DNA from: Streptomyces sp. PT12
Lineage (GTDB): Bacteria > Actinomycetota > Actinomycetes > Streptomycetales > Streptomycetaceae
Length of the DNA: 64,000 nt
Direction: 5' to 3'
NCBI RefSeq assembly: GCF_003311645.1
Contig: NZ_QEST01000105.1
Location: 57,714 to 121,713 of the forward strand
Below are positions 17,838 through 26,148 of this stretch, piece after piece. Each line of letters begins with the position of its first letter. Position 1 is the first letter of the stretch. Both the position numbers and the translations under genes were made by a program. The notes below the pieces were generated by a model. That model saw only the letters and a program-made list of their open reading frames with translations, did not search any database and had not been told where the DNA came from.

Positions 17838-18989
17838 ATGGGAAGAGCGCGCCGGACCGAGACGGGCGGTGCCCGGCGGGTCACACAGGCCGATGTCGCC
17901 GCGCACGCGGGCGTGTCCACCGGGATCGTCTCCTCGGTGATCAACGAGCGGGACTACGGCTCGATCAGGGTCAGCCAGGCCACCAGGGACCGGGTGTGGA
18001 GGGCGGTCAAGGAGCTTGGCTATGTCCCCAACATCGCCGCCCGCAACCTGGCCGGCGGCAGCAACCGCCTGATCGGCGTCTTCACCTACCAGCCGCTCTT
18101 CCCCATGGAGAGCCGGGACTTCTACCACGAGTTCCTGGTCGGCATCGAGGAGGAGGCCGAGCGCGCGGGGTACCACCTGCTGCTGTTCACCGGCTCGCAG
18201 AACGCCGGACGCCAGCGGTCGATCTACGCCGGAGGCATCAACAGCCTTCAGCTCGCGGACGGTTCGGTCCTCGTCGGCACCGACGAGTCCAGCGAGGAGA
18301 TCGCCAGGCTGGCCGCCGACTCCTACCCGTTCGTCTTCGTCGGGCAGCGCGAGATCCCCGGCGTCGAGCTGTCCTACGTGGCCGCCGACTACCTCGGCGG
18401 CACCGCCGCCATCGTCCACGAGCTAGCCGCGCGCGGCCACCGCCGCATCGCCATGGTGCAGAGCGCGCACGGCCACGAGGGCATCCCCGGGCGCCGCGCG
18501 GGCTTCCGGCGCGCCCGCGCCGAGCTGGGCCTGGGCGCGGCCGACGCCCCCGTGCTCACCCTGGGCGAGCCGCCGCCAGGCGTCGACTCCGACGGCACGC
18601 TCGCCGACGCGACCGCCGCCGCGGCGTGGGCGGCCGAGCGGGGCACGACGGCCCTAGTGGTCGAGGACTCCACGCAGGCCACCCACGTCAAGGACGCCGC
18701 CGAGCGCGCGGGCCGCTCGGTCCCCGGCGACCTGACGCTCGTCGGGCTCAGCGGAGCGCCGGAGCGCCCCGGCGTCGCCGATATCGCCGAAATGAGCATC
18801 CCGCGCCGGGAGATGGGCCAGGAGGCGGTGCGCGCCCTGGTGCGGCTGCTTGCCGACCCCGGCGCGGCGCCGCTGCGCGTCACCCTCGACTGCGCGCTGC
18901 GCGAGGGCCCGACCCTGGGGCCGCCGCGCGACGCGGGCCGACGCGGGGGGCGCTCGCCGGGGCGGGATGCCGGGCGGGCGGTCACCTAG
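17838..18989 (+). CDS. LacI-family transcriptional regulator of the GH3 gene
   Basis: A 383-residue DNA-binding protein. The ATG has GGCAGGGAA just upstream. The helix-turn-helix is VTQADVAAHAGVSTGIVSSV (~residues 15-34), then RVWRAVKELGYVPNIAARNL and the sugar-sensing domain. The C-terminal ~25 residues are Arg/Gly rich and look like an unstructured extension. It is 42 bases ahead of the GH3 gene in the same direction. Matching operator-like sites occur before both genes, so it likely represses itself and the glycosidase. It is a paralogue of the LacI regulator at 13159. Confidence 0.87.
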   Translation: MGRARRTETGGARRVTQADVAAHAGVSTGIVSSVINERDYGSIRVSQATRDRVWRAVKELGYVPNIAARNLAGGSNRLIGVFTYQPLFPMESRDFYHEFLVGIEEEAERAGYHLLLFTGSQNAGRQRSIYAGGINSLQLADGSVLVGTDESSEEIARLAADSYPFVFVGQREIPGVELSYVAADYLGGTAAIVHELAARGHRRIAMVQSAHGHEGIPGRRAGFRRARAELGLGAADAPVLTLGEPPPGVDSDGTLADATAAAAWAAERGTTALVVEDSTQATHVKDAAERAGRSVPGDLTLVGLSGAPERPGVADIAEMSIPRREMGQEAVRALVRLLADPGAAPLRVTLDCALREGPTLGPPRDAGRRGGRSPGRDAGRAVT

Positions 18990-19006
18990 GGGTCTTGTGC
19001 CCACCA

Positions 19007-19020
19007 ATAAAGCGCATTAT
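19007..19020. promoter_or_regulatory. Candidate operator directly upstream of the GH3 gene
   Basis: ATAAAGCGCATTAT is a 14-base palindrome with a single mismatched pair. It ends 11 bases before the GTG start and overlaps a possible promoter (TTGTGC at 18995, TATCGT at 19018, 17-base spacing). A repressor here would block initiation. It shares ATAAAGCG-AT with the site at 17720. Confidence 0.5.
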
Positions 19021-19031
19021 CGTCGCCTTCC

Positions 19032-21212
19032 GTGACTTCAGGTGCGCGCACGACCCAGGACGAACGGGCCCTTGACCGACGGATCGACGACCTGCTCGGC
19101 CGGATGACGGTCGCCGAGAAGCTGGGCCAGCTCCAGCAGTTGGCGTGGACCGGTGACACGGGGCCTGGGGGCGGCCAGAACCACCTGGTGGAGTCGGCGG
19201 CCCGCGCGGGCACGCTCGGCTCCGTGCTCAACCTGTACGGCGCCGAGCACACCAACGCCCTCCAGCGCATCGCCGTCGAGGAGACGCGGCTCGGCATCCC
19301 GCTGCTGTTCGGCTTCGACGTGATCCACGGCTGCCTGACCACCTTCCCCATCCCGCTGGCGCAGGCGGCCAGCTTCGACCCCGAAGTCACCGAAAGGGAT
19401 GGCGAGGTGGCGGCGCGCGAGGCGCGTTCGCTCGGCATGCACTGGACGTTCGCGCCGATGATGGATGTCTCGCGCGACCCCCGCTGGGGCCGGATCGCCG
19501 AGAGCAACGGTGAAGACCCGTATCTGACCGCCGCGTTCGCCGCCGCCAAGGTGCGCGGGCACCAGGGCAGCGACCCGGCCGAGCTGGCCCTTCCGCACCG
19601 CGTCGCGGCGTGCGCCAAGCACCTCGCCGCCTACGGCGGGGCGGAGGGCGGCCGCGACTACAACACCGTGGACGTCTCGGAGCAGCGGCTGCGCAACGTC
19701 TACCTGCCGCCCTTCAAGGCCGCCGTCGACGCCGGAGTCGCCACGGTGATGGCCGCGTTCAACACCGTCAGCGGCGTTCCCGCGCACGCCTACGCGCACC
19801 TGCTGACCGACATCCTCAAGGAGGAGTGGGGCTTCGATGGAACGGTCGTCAGCGACTGGAACGGAGTGGCCGAGCTCGTGCCGCACGGCTTCGCCGAGGA
19901 TGGCGCCGACGCGGCCGGCGCCGCCCTGTCCGCCGGTGTCGACATGGAGATGGTCAGCACCCATCTGGTCGACCACGGCGAGGAGTTGCTGGCGAGCGGC
20001 GCCATCGCGCCCGAACGCCTCGACGACGCCGTCGCGCGGATCCTCCGCCTGAAGCTCCGACTCGGCCTGTTCGAGCGGCCCTACACCGACGAGCGCGCCG
20101 AACTCACCGCGCCGACGCCCGAGTCGAGGCAGGCCGCGCGCGAGGTCGCGGAGCGTTCCCTTGTACTGCTGAAGAACGAGGGGCCTGTGCTGCCGTTGAG
20201 CCCTTCGGGCGGATCCGTCGCCGTCGTCGGGCCGTTCGCCAACTCCGCTGATCTGCACGGCACGTGGGCGGGCCCCGGCGCCTCCCGCTTTCCCGCGACC
20301 ACCGTGCTCGAAGGGCTGCGCGCCGCGGCGCCCGAGGCCCGGATCGCCCACGCGGCGGACGGCGAGGCCGCCCTCGCCGCGGTGCGCGACGCCGACGTGG
20401 CCGTCGTGGTGGTCGGCGAGCCCTCCGCGATCAGCGGCGAGGCGTCGTCCCGGTCCGACATCCGACTCCCTTCGGGGCAGCCGGAGTTGATCCACGCGGT
20501 GGCCGCGACGGGGAAGCCGTTCGCCGTTGTGCTGCTGAACGGGCGGCCTTTGGACGTGAGCGACTGGATCGACGCGGCGCCCGCCGTGGTCGTCGCGTGG
20601 CACCCCGGCATCGAGGGGGGCAGGGCGATCGCCGACGTGCTGTTCGGCGCGGTCAACCCCGGTGGCAAGCTCCCCGCGACCTTCCCCCGCTCGGTCGGCC
20701 AGGTGCCCCTCACCTACGCGCACGAGAACACGGGGCGCCCCGCGCCGCCCGACAGCGCGCCCGACGCGTATGTCTCCCGCTACCTCGACCTGCCGACGGG
20801 GCCGCTGTTCCCGTTCGGGCACGGCCTGAGCTATACGACGTTCGAGACGGGCGCCCCGGTGCTTGACGTGGACACCGTCTCCACCGCCGACCTCCACGCG
20901 GGCGCGGCCGCGCACGTCACCGTCCGCGTCACCAACACCGGCGCTCGCGCGGGCGACGAGGTCGTCCAGCTCTACCTGCACGACCGGGCGGCCTCCATCG
21001 TCCAACCGGTCCGCCGCCTGCGCGGCTTCCAGCGGGTCACCCTCGCCCCCGGCGAGGAGCGCGAGCTTCGCTTCACGCTGGGCGCCGAGGACTTCGGCTT
21101 CTGGGCCAACGACTCGCGCGGGGAGTTCCGCCTCGAGCCGGGGCGGGTGGATGTGTATGTGGGCTCCAGCGCGGTGGCTTCCAGCCGGGTGAGCGTGGTG
21201 TTGACGCGCTGA
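19032..21212 (+). CDS. bglX: Glycoside hydrolase family 3 beta-glycosidase
   Basis: A 726-residue enzyme hydrolysing beta-linked sugars, probably cytoplasmic because no signal peptide is seen. The N-terminal TIM-barrel domain contains GFDVIHGCLTTFPIP, RDPRWGRIAESNGEDPYL, the KH-dyad region AKHLAAYGGAEGGRDYN and the nucleophile aspartate in VVSDWNGV (~residue 275). The alpha/beta sandwich follows, and a fibronectin-like domain ends the protein (FPFGHGLSYTTF, then a GDEVVQLYLHD block). The length matches BglX-type enzymes. No Shine-Dalgarno sequence precedes the GTG, and a possible promoter predicts transcription starting at or next to it, so the mRNA may be leaderless. Regulation by the adjacent LacI protein is likely. 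Whether it is a glucosidase or xylosidase is not decidable. Confidence 0.9.
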   Translation: MTSGARTTQDERALDRRIDDLLGRMTVAEKLGQLQQLAWTGDTGPGGGQNHLVESAARAGTLGSVLNLYGAEHTNALQRIAVEETRLGIPLLFGFDVIHGCLTTFPIPLAQAASFDPEVTERDGEVAAREARSLGMHWTFAPMMDVSRDPRWGRIAESNGEDPYLTAAFAAAKVRGHQGSDPAELALPHRVAACAKHLAAYGGAEGGRDYNTVDVSEQRLRNVYLPPFKAAVDAGVATVMAAFNTVSGVPAHAYAHLLTDILKEEWGFDGTVVSDWNGVAELVPHGFAEDGADAAGAALSAGVDMEMVSTHLVDHGEELLASGAIAPERLDDAVARILRLKLRLGLFERPYTDERAELTAPTPESRQAAREVAERSLVLLKNEGPVLPLSPSGGSVAVVGPFANSADLHGTWAGPGASRFPATTVLEGLRAAAPEARIAHAADGEAALAAVRDADVAVVVVGEPSAISGEASSRSDIRLPSGQPELIHAVAATGKPFAVVLLNGRPLDVSDWIDAAPAVVVAWHPGIEGGRAIADVLFGAVNPGGKLPATFPRSVGQVPLTYAHENTGRPAPPDSAPDAYVSRYLDLPTGPLFPFGHGLSYTTFETGAPVLDVDTVSTADLHAGAAAHVTVRVTNTGARAGDEVVQLYLHDRAASIVQPVRRLRGFQRVTLAPGEERELRFTLGAEDFGFWANDSRGEFRLEPGRVDVYVGSSAVASSRVSVVLTR

Positions 21213-21269
21213 GGGGGCGCTGCGCGGGCGCTGGCAGCGGCGCGGGTGGGCGGCGAGGGCGGCTACGGT

Positions 21270-21294
21270 CTTGACGTCCTCCCGTTCGCCGTCC
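21270..21294 (+). repeat. 25-bp direct repeat, right copy (TnpB-type element end)
   Basis: Perfect 25-base match to 16879-16903. It sits exactly where the homology of the truncated LuxR-type regulator begins, which marks a rearrangement junction. Confidence 0.8.
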
Positions 21295-21530
21295 CCGCGC
21301 TCGCCGCCGACGCGCTGACCGCGCCCGCGTGCCCGTTGACGCCACGGGAGTTTCAGGTGCTGCGGCTCGCGGAGTACGACACGCCGGTGGCGTCGATCGC
21401 CCGCCGCACCCAGCCGTCCCACGGCACGGTGCGCAACCACCTGGCCGCGGCGGTCGGCAAGCTGGGCGTCGCGTCGCGCGCCGAGGCGTTCCGCATGGCG
21501 CATGAGCACGGCTGGCTCCAGATGTGGTGA
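21291..21530 (+). pseudogene. NarL/LuxR-type response regulator, C-terminal fragment
   Basis: About 80 codons encode the linker (ALAADALTAPACPLTPRE) and the full LuxR-type helix-turn-helix (VLRLAEYDTPVASIARRT, GTVRNHLAAAVGKLG, EAFRMAHEHGWL). Receiver and phosphorylation domains are missing. The upstream reading frame comes from the repeated TnpB-type end sequence. It could yield a free DNA-binding domain but is more likely a relic. Confidence 0.7.
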
Positions 21531-21562
21531 CCGCGCGGGTTCGCCGGGTTGTTCGGGCCGTT

Positions 21563-21875
21563 GGGGATCCGGCCCACCGCGGGCTCCCGCTGGCGGAGGA
21601 GAACAAGGTCGAGCCGTGCTTCACCCCGACCTACGCATCCTGGGCCAACCCGATCGAGGCCCACTTCGGCCCGCTGCGGCAGCTCACCCTGGCCCACTCC
21701 CCCACCACCGCAGCCACCCCACGCAAACCCAGGCACTGCACCGCTACCTGCGCTGGCGCCACGCCGACGCCCGCCACCCCGACGTACTTGCCGCCCCACG
21801 CAAGGAACGCGCGCGCATCCGCAGCGAGAAGGACATCCGCCGGGGCGGGCGCCCCCTCAACGCCGCAGCCCGACC
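21563..21875 (+). pseudogene. IS630-family transposase, C-terminal remnant with frameshift
   Basis: The first part (HRGLPLAEENKVEPCFTPT, YASWANPIEAHFGPLRQL) matches the DDE-domain end of IS630-type transposases common in Streptomyces. The continuation (QALHRYLRWRHADARHPD, then RIRSEKDIRRGGRPL) is in another frame from about 21700. Upstream catalytic sequence is missing. The element is dead. Confidence 0.75.
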
Positions 21876-21945
21876 GACCGCGAACCGCAGCTCCGGAGTG
21901 CCGAAAGAGACACGTCCACGAGAAGGACAGCGGCAGAAGGACGAC

Positions 21946-22323
21946 TCAGGAGGCGGGCGGCTCGATCTCCCCCGCAAAGACGATGACCTGGTCGATGAGG
22001 CTCCGCCGCAGATGGACGACGTCCGTTCCCGCCAGGCGGGGGCCTCCATCAGGCGTGGTGAAGACCCACTGGTACCGGGCCCACTCGTCAGGCATGTCCA
22101 CCGCCGAGCAGCGCACCATCGTACCGGTCCCCGCCGGGTGGCGCCGGATGTCCAGCACGAACTGCTCAACCGCCGCGATTCCTTCACTGCGACCCAACGG
22201 CCCCCAGAAGACCACGTCTGAGGTCAGGGCCTGGGAGAGCAGGGCAGTCACATAGCTGTCGTCCGAGGCGTTGAACGCGGAGATGAACGTGTCGATCGCG
22301 GAGCGTGCCGTCTCTTCCTCCAT
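21946..22323 (-). CDS. SnoaL-like / NTF2-fold protein
   Basis: A 125-residue small cytoplasmic protein beginning MEEETARSAIDTFISAFNA. The sequence fits the cone-shaped NTF2-like fold: an N-terminal helix pair, a central strand region with VFWGPLGRSEGIAAVEQFV, and the ending RSLIDQVIVFAGEIEP. Proteins of this group bind small ligands or act as cyclases/isomerases; no active-site assignment is possible. It stands alone between transposase debris and a DUF6882 gene, with no clear Shine-Dalgarno sequence. Confidence 0.65.
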   Translation of the reverse strand: MEEETARSAIDTFISAFNASDDSYVTALLSQALTSDVVFWGPLGRSEGIAAVEQFVLDIRRHPAGTGTMVRCSAVDMPDEWARYQWVFTTPDGGPRLAGTDVVHLRRSLIDQVIVFAGEIEPPAS

Positions 22324-22460
22324 GCCCCAGTAATACCAGCCGTTGCGCGTGCGCTCGTCCCGCGAGCCGTCTTCCGATCACGGTGGACCATCCCGGTCAC
22401 AGCACCGGCTAAGGGCTGATCCGCGGGGTTGTTGGCGAGGGTGCGGATCGCGGCCGGGCG

Positions 22461-22500
22461 GATCGCGGTGCGGTGCGGCGGATCGCGGTGCGGTGCGGCG
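22461..22500 (+). repeat. 20-bp tandem repeat upstream of the DUF6882 gene
   Basis: Two perfect copies of GATCGCGGTGCGGTGCGGCG, with a partial third copy at 22446-22460. It lies 37 bases before the start codon and may affect the promoter or leader. Confidence 0.9.
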
Positions 22501-22536
22501 GGGCGGGGAACCGTTCGGGCGTCGCCGGAGTCGTTG

Positions 22537-24015
22537 ATGATCATGAGCACCTTCAGCGACGCACTCCTCACTCTCGCCCGGCCCCGCCTCGCCTGGGTCT
22601 CCGAGCAGCTCGACCTCTTCGACACGCTCGTCCCGCGCGGCACCACCCACATCGACCTCGACGCCCCCTCGCTGCGGCGGGGCGGGGTCACGCTCCGCGG
22701 CCATGTCCTGGGCACCTACGTGCCGGACGGCACATGGCTGTGGGCGTGGGGCAACGGCGCGTTCGCCGGAACGCGGGGCGCCGAACTCTCCGCGTCGCTG
22801 CGGGAGATCGGCGAGTGGGACGGCGTGCCCGAGCTGGCGGGGCGCACGCTCGACCTCAGCGGCTTCCCCGACCCGCGGCGCGCCGCCGACCATCTGCTGC
22901 TGATCTGCATGGGGCTGCTCGACGCCAGGGGCGCGGCGGTGTGCGCGCTCAACGAACGGGCCCTGGCGTTCCTCGTCACCAACGACCCGGCCGTGCCGCG
23001 CGCCGAGCCGCGCCCCTGGCGGCTGGTCGACGCGCTGCGGACGGGTCCGGCGACGCTGCTCGGCGGCGACGCGTCGGTGGCGGTCAAGGGGTGGTTCGCC
23101 CGGCACGGGGTGACGCCTTCGGCGACGGGGGACGGGTTCGCGGGGCGGCTGCCCGAGGGCGACACGGTGACGGTGACGCTGAGCGGGGGCGCGGTGCGGG
23201 AGGTGACCGTGACGGGCGCGGACGGCGGCCCCGCGGCCCTGGCGACCGCTCCTCAACAGGAGTTGATAGATCCGCGGAGGAACGAGATCCACGCCGATCG
23301 TTTCTTTCCGCCCCGCTGCTGATGGCGACCGCGCGGTCCATCGCGTACTCGCTGCGGGAGACGGTGGCGATGGTCGACTACGCGGGCGAGCACCTGGGGT
23401 TCCAGGGGCGGCCTCCGGTGTGGGACGCGGCGGCGGGCGAGCTGCGCTTCCCCGGTGGGGCGCTGGCGGCGCGCGCCCTGGGGAGCTACGACCTGGGCGA
23501 GGGCTGGTTCGCGTGGGCGCCCGGCACGGAGGACATCAGGGCCGCGTACCGCGCGGCCGCGGGTCTGCCCGAGGACGCCAACGTTCCCGAACTGGCGTGG
23601 CCGCTTGGAATTGACCCCCTATCTGACGCCCGAGTCGCTGGCCGTCGGACTGACGCGGGCCGCGGCGACGTGCGCGGGCCTGGTGTTCACGTCGCTCGGC
23701 GGGCAGTTTCTCGCGGTCACGGACGAGCGCGTGACCGGGCGAGACCTGGGCCCGTCGACGTTCCCCGACGCGGCCGCGGCCGAGGTGAAGGCGGGGGCGA
23801 GCTGGCTCCACGGCCAGACGCCCGCGGATGAACGTCCCCGGGTCATGCGGGCGGTCGCCGAGGCGTACTTCACTCGCCTCGGGCGCCCCGTGCACGGCCA
23901 TGGCCTGCCCGACTTCCTCAGCGGCGAGTTCGGCCTCTCCGAGGTGAAGGCCCACTTCGCCCCCGACGGCACGCTCAGCGACGCGACGACCGGCATGATG
24001 TGGACGCCGCACTGA
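22537..24015 (+). pseudogene. Two-domain DUF6882-like protein with two compensating frameshifts
   Basis: The ATG at 22537 has GGAG six bases upstream. The first frame encodes one complete domain (WVSEQLDLFDTLVPRG, GTYVPDGTWLWAWGNGAF, ADHLLLICMGLLDARG) to about 23310. Homology then continues in another frame from about 23300 to 23610 (YAGEHLGFQG, YDLGEGWFAWAPGTED, PELAWPLGI). It returns to the first frame for the rest (PYLTPESLAVGLTRAA, then a stop at 24015). The second domain repeats the layout of the first. Two single-base changes therefore cancel each other. That is either real decay or an error pair in the sequence. The function of DUF6882 proteins is unknown. Confidence 0.6.
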
Positions 24016-24016
24016 G

Positions 24017-24058
24017 GCACGTGTCATCGGGCACGTGTCATCGGGCACGCGTCACTCA
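24017..24058 (+). repeat. 14-bp tandem repeat between DUF6882 and NUDIX genes
   Basis: Two perfect copies of GCACGTGTCATCGG followed by a degenerate third, with further GCACGTGTCA-like sequence to about 24087, running into the end of the NUDIX gene. Confidence 0.85.
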
Positions 24059-24066
24059 CGCACGTG

Positions 24067-24567
24067 TCACTGGGGCATGTGTCTTCGGGCCGGTCGCGGG
24101 GCGGCGAGGCGGGCCAGGTGGAGGTCGAGCGGCTGGGCAGGGGCAGGGGGCGGCTCGCGCGGGTCCCACCAGTGGACGGCGGCGATCTCGCCGTTGGGCT
24201 CGAACGGCCGGGGGCGGGCGACCAGGCCGCCGTAGAGGGCGCCGTGCTCCGATCGGCCGTCCGGCGCGAGCAGGAAGCGGGCCCATCCGATGAACAGGAG
24301 CCGTTCATCGGCGCGCTGCCCCGTCTCCTCACCCAGCTCCCGCACCGCCGCCTCGCGTGGCGACTCCCCCGACTCCCGGCTGCCGCCCGGCAGTTCCCAT
24401 GCGTCCCTGAAGCGGTCGCGCACCAGCAGCACGCGGGGGCCATGCCACAGGGCGATCAGCGCGAGCGGAGTCGGGGCGCCCTCGGGGGGCGCGTCCTCGC
24501 GCCCGCGTTCGAAGGAGACCAGCACATTGCCGCGCCCGTCGTCGGCCAGCGGCGGGCTCACCTTCAC
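24067..24567 (-). CDS. NUDIX hydrolase
   Basis: A 166-residue cytoplasmic pyrophosphatase-fold protein. The NUDIX box is complete: GGSRESGESPREAAVREL followed by GEETGQ, with the G-x5-E-x7-REL-x-EE-x-G spacing that binds the divalent metal. The GTG start at 24567 overlaps the stop of the preceding phosphotransferase gene as GTGA, so translation was probably coupled. Substrates of this group are nucleoside diphosphates linked to another group; the exact one cannot be predicted. The upstream partner is broken. A 14-bp tandem repeat runs into its 3' end. Confidence 0.82.
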   Translation of the reverse strand: MKVSPPLADDGRGNVLVSFERGREDAPPEGAPTPLALIALWHGPRVLLVRDRFRDAWELPGGSRESGESPREAAVRELGEETGQRADERLLFIGWARFLLAPDGRSEHGALYGGLVARPRPFEPNGEIAAVHWWDPREPPPAPAQPLDLHLARLAAPRPARRHMPQ

Positions 24568-25356
24568 AAGGAGGCCAGCACGCGGTCGATCGCCGCGCGG
24601 CCCGCGGGGCCCCAGGTGGGCTTGCCGCCCGGGAGGCCGCGTTCCCCGGCCCTGCCGATGGCGAGAAGGCCGAGGGCGGCCCGCACCGCCCACCCCCGGG
24701 CGCGCCGGATCGCCGCGTCGTCCGCGTCCCCGTAGGCGTCGAAGAAGCGCGTGTGCGTCCCTGACGGCAGGAGCAGCCACGCGGCGGCCAGGTCGGTCGC
24801 CGGGTCACCGGCGCACAGGTCGCCGAAGTCGATGACGCCGACGAGCGTTCCGTCCGCGACGACGACGTTCGCGGGGTGGAGATCGCCGTGCAGCCACACG
24901 GGCGGCCCCTTCGCCTCTGGCGCCGCGACGGCGTCGTCCCACACGTCGCGCACCCCGTCGGGGAGGCCGTGGTCAACGGCGGCGCGCAGCCCTTCGTCGA
25001 CCCCGTCGGCGACCCGCACGAGCGGCACGCCGCGATCGGGGTTGCCCGGCGCGTCGGCGGGCGCTTCGCGGTGCAACGCCCGCAGAAAGGCCGCCAGACG
25101 ATCGGCCGCGTCACGCCCTTGGGCGATCGGCACGCGGTCGGCGGGCTCGCCGGGCACCCAGGCCGGGAAGCCAACGGTGCTCCTTGCGCAGCAGCTCGGG
25201 GGCGCGCGGGGTGCGCGGCAGGCGCACGGCGAGCGCGTCGCCCAGGCGCCACAGCTCGTGGTCCCAGCCCCGCGTCGGCGGCCGCAGGTCGAGCGCGGCG
25301 AGATCCGGGTGCTGCTCGCGCAGCAGGGCCCGCACCAGGGCCTCGTCGACGTCCAT
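24564..25356 (-). pseudogene. Aminoglycoside/homoserine-type phosphotransferase (APH fold), frameshifted
   Basis: The N-terminal piece starts at ATG 25356 (MDVDEALVRALLREQHPD) and runs through WDHELWRLGDALAVRLP to LLRKEHRWLP near 25170, the nucleotide-binding lobe. The C-terminal piece is in another frame and opens WVPGEPADRVPI. It holds the catalytic HGDLHPANVV and the metal-binding VIDFGD. About 30 residues between the two, normally carrying the hinge, are absent, and the deletion shifts the frame. The kinase is almost certainly inactive. The family contains antibiotic kinases and many metabolic kinases, so no resistance should be inferred. Confidence 0.7.
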
Positions 25357-25487
25357 GCGGGCTCACGTTAGTCGTTCCACGCGTTGGTCGTTCGACGCCG
25401 GGCGAACGTGGCTCGCGCTCCCCTCCGTTGACCGCCGCCCGGTCCTGCTCCGAGGGCGGGGCGGCGGGTCGGCGGGCGGGCCCGGGG

Positions 25488-25877
25488 TCAGGGCCGTGGA
25501 CGGGTCTGGGTGCCGCGGATCTCGGCGAGGCCGATCTGCCCGGTGACGAACTCGGCCCACTGCCCGAGGCGGAGCGCGGCCGCGGGGTGCCCACCGGGGT
25601 GCCCACCGGCGCGCCCCGTGAGCTCCGCGAAGCTGACCGTGCGCCCGCCGACCTGGCGCGTCGCCCCGAAGTCGATCTCGAACCGCACGGTGCCGAGGCG
25701 CTCCTCGGGCGGCGTGTCGCTCGGAGGCAGGATCTCGTCCAGCGCCCAGCGGTAGCCGCGTTCGCGGTAGGCGCGGGTGACCGGCTCCCAGGTCAGCTCG
25801 AGCAGGGAGCCGATCTCGGGGATCGCGACCAGCGCGCCGCGCATACCGTTGTCGTGGCGGGCGTTGAGAACATGCAC
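25488..25877 (-). CDS. Hypothetical protein
   Basis: I do not recognise this gene. The frame reads VHVLNARHDNGMRGALVA from a GTG at 25877, then IPEIGSLLELTWEPVTRAYR, PPEERLGTVRFEIDFG and LGQWAEFVTGQIGLAE, ending at 25488: 129 residues, acidic and soluble. An upstream TTG at 25955 in the same frame is an alternative start. No Shine-Dalgarno sequence decides between them. It lies 271 bases downstream of the SRPBCC gene on the same strand. The codon-position composition is that of a real gene. Confidence 0.5.
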   Translation of the reverse strand: MHVLNARHDNGMRGALVAIPEIGSLLELTWEPVTRAYRERGYRWALDEILPPSDTPPEERLGTVRFEIDFGATRQVGGRTVSFAELTGRAGGHPGGHPAAALRLGQWAEFVTGQIGLAEIRGTQTRPRP

Positions 25878-26148
25878 GTCAACGGTGGTGGCCTCGGGGT
25901 CTTGGGCGTCGTCCGTGTGCGCCGTCTCGGCGGCGCGGCGTTTGCCCGGGCTCAACGCCAGGATGGTTGGCCTTCTGACACGGCGCACACCGTGCGGGGA
26001 ACGGAATGTGCCCCGTTTCGGAAGAGGACCCGACCCCCGTGAGCGGGGCGGGGCACAGGAGCCAGCGCGCCTGCCGCACGACGCGCGCCGCCTCGGCAGG
26101 CGGCAGAGGCCGCCTGACCCTCCATAGCCGCCCCCGCCCATACTCCGC

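Noticed and set aside
24564-25356. Aminoglycoside resistance gene
   Set aside because: The APH fold is shared by many metabolic kinases, and this copy is frameshifted with a deleted hinge.
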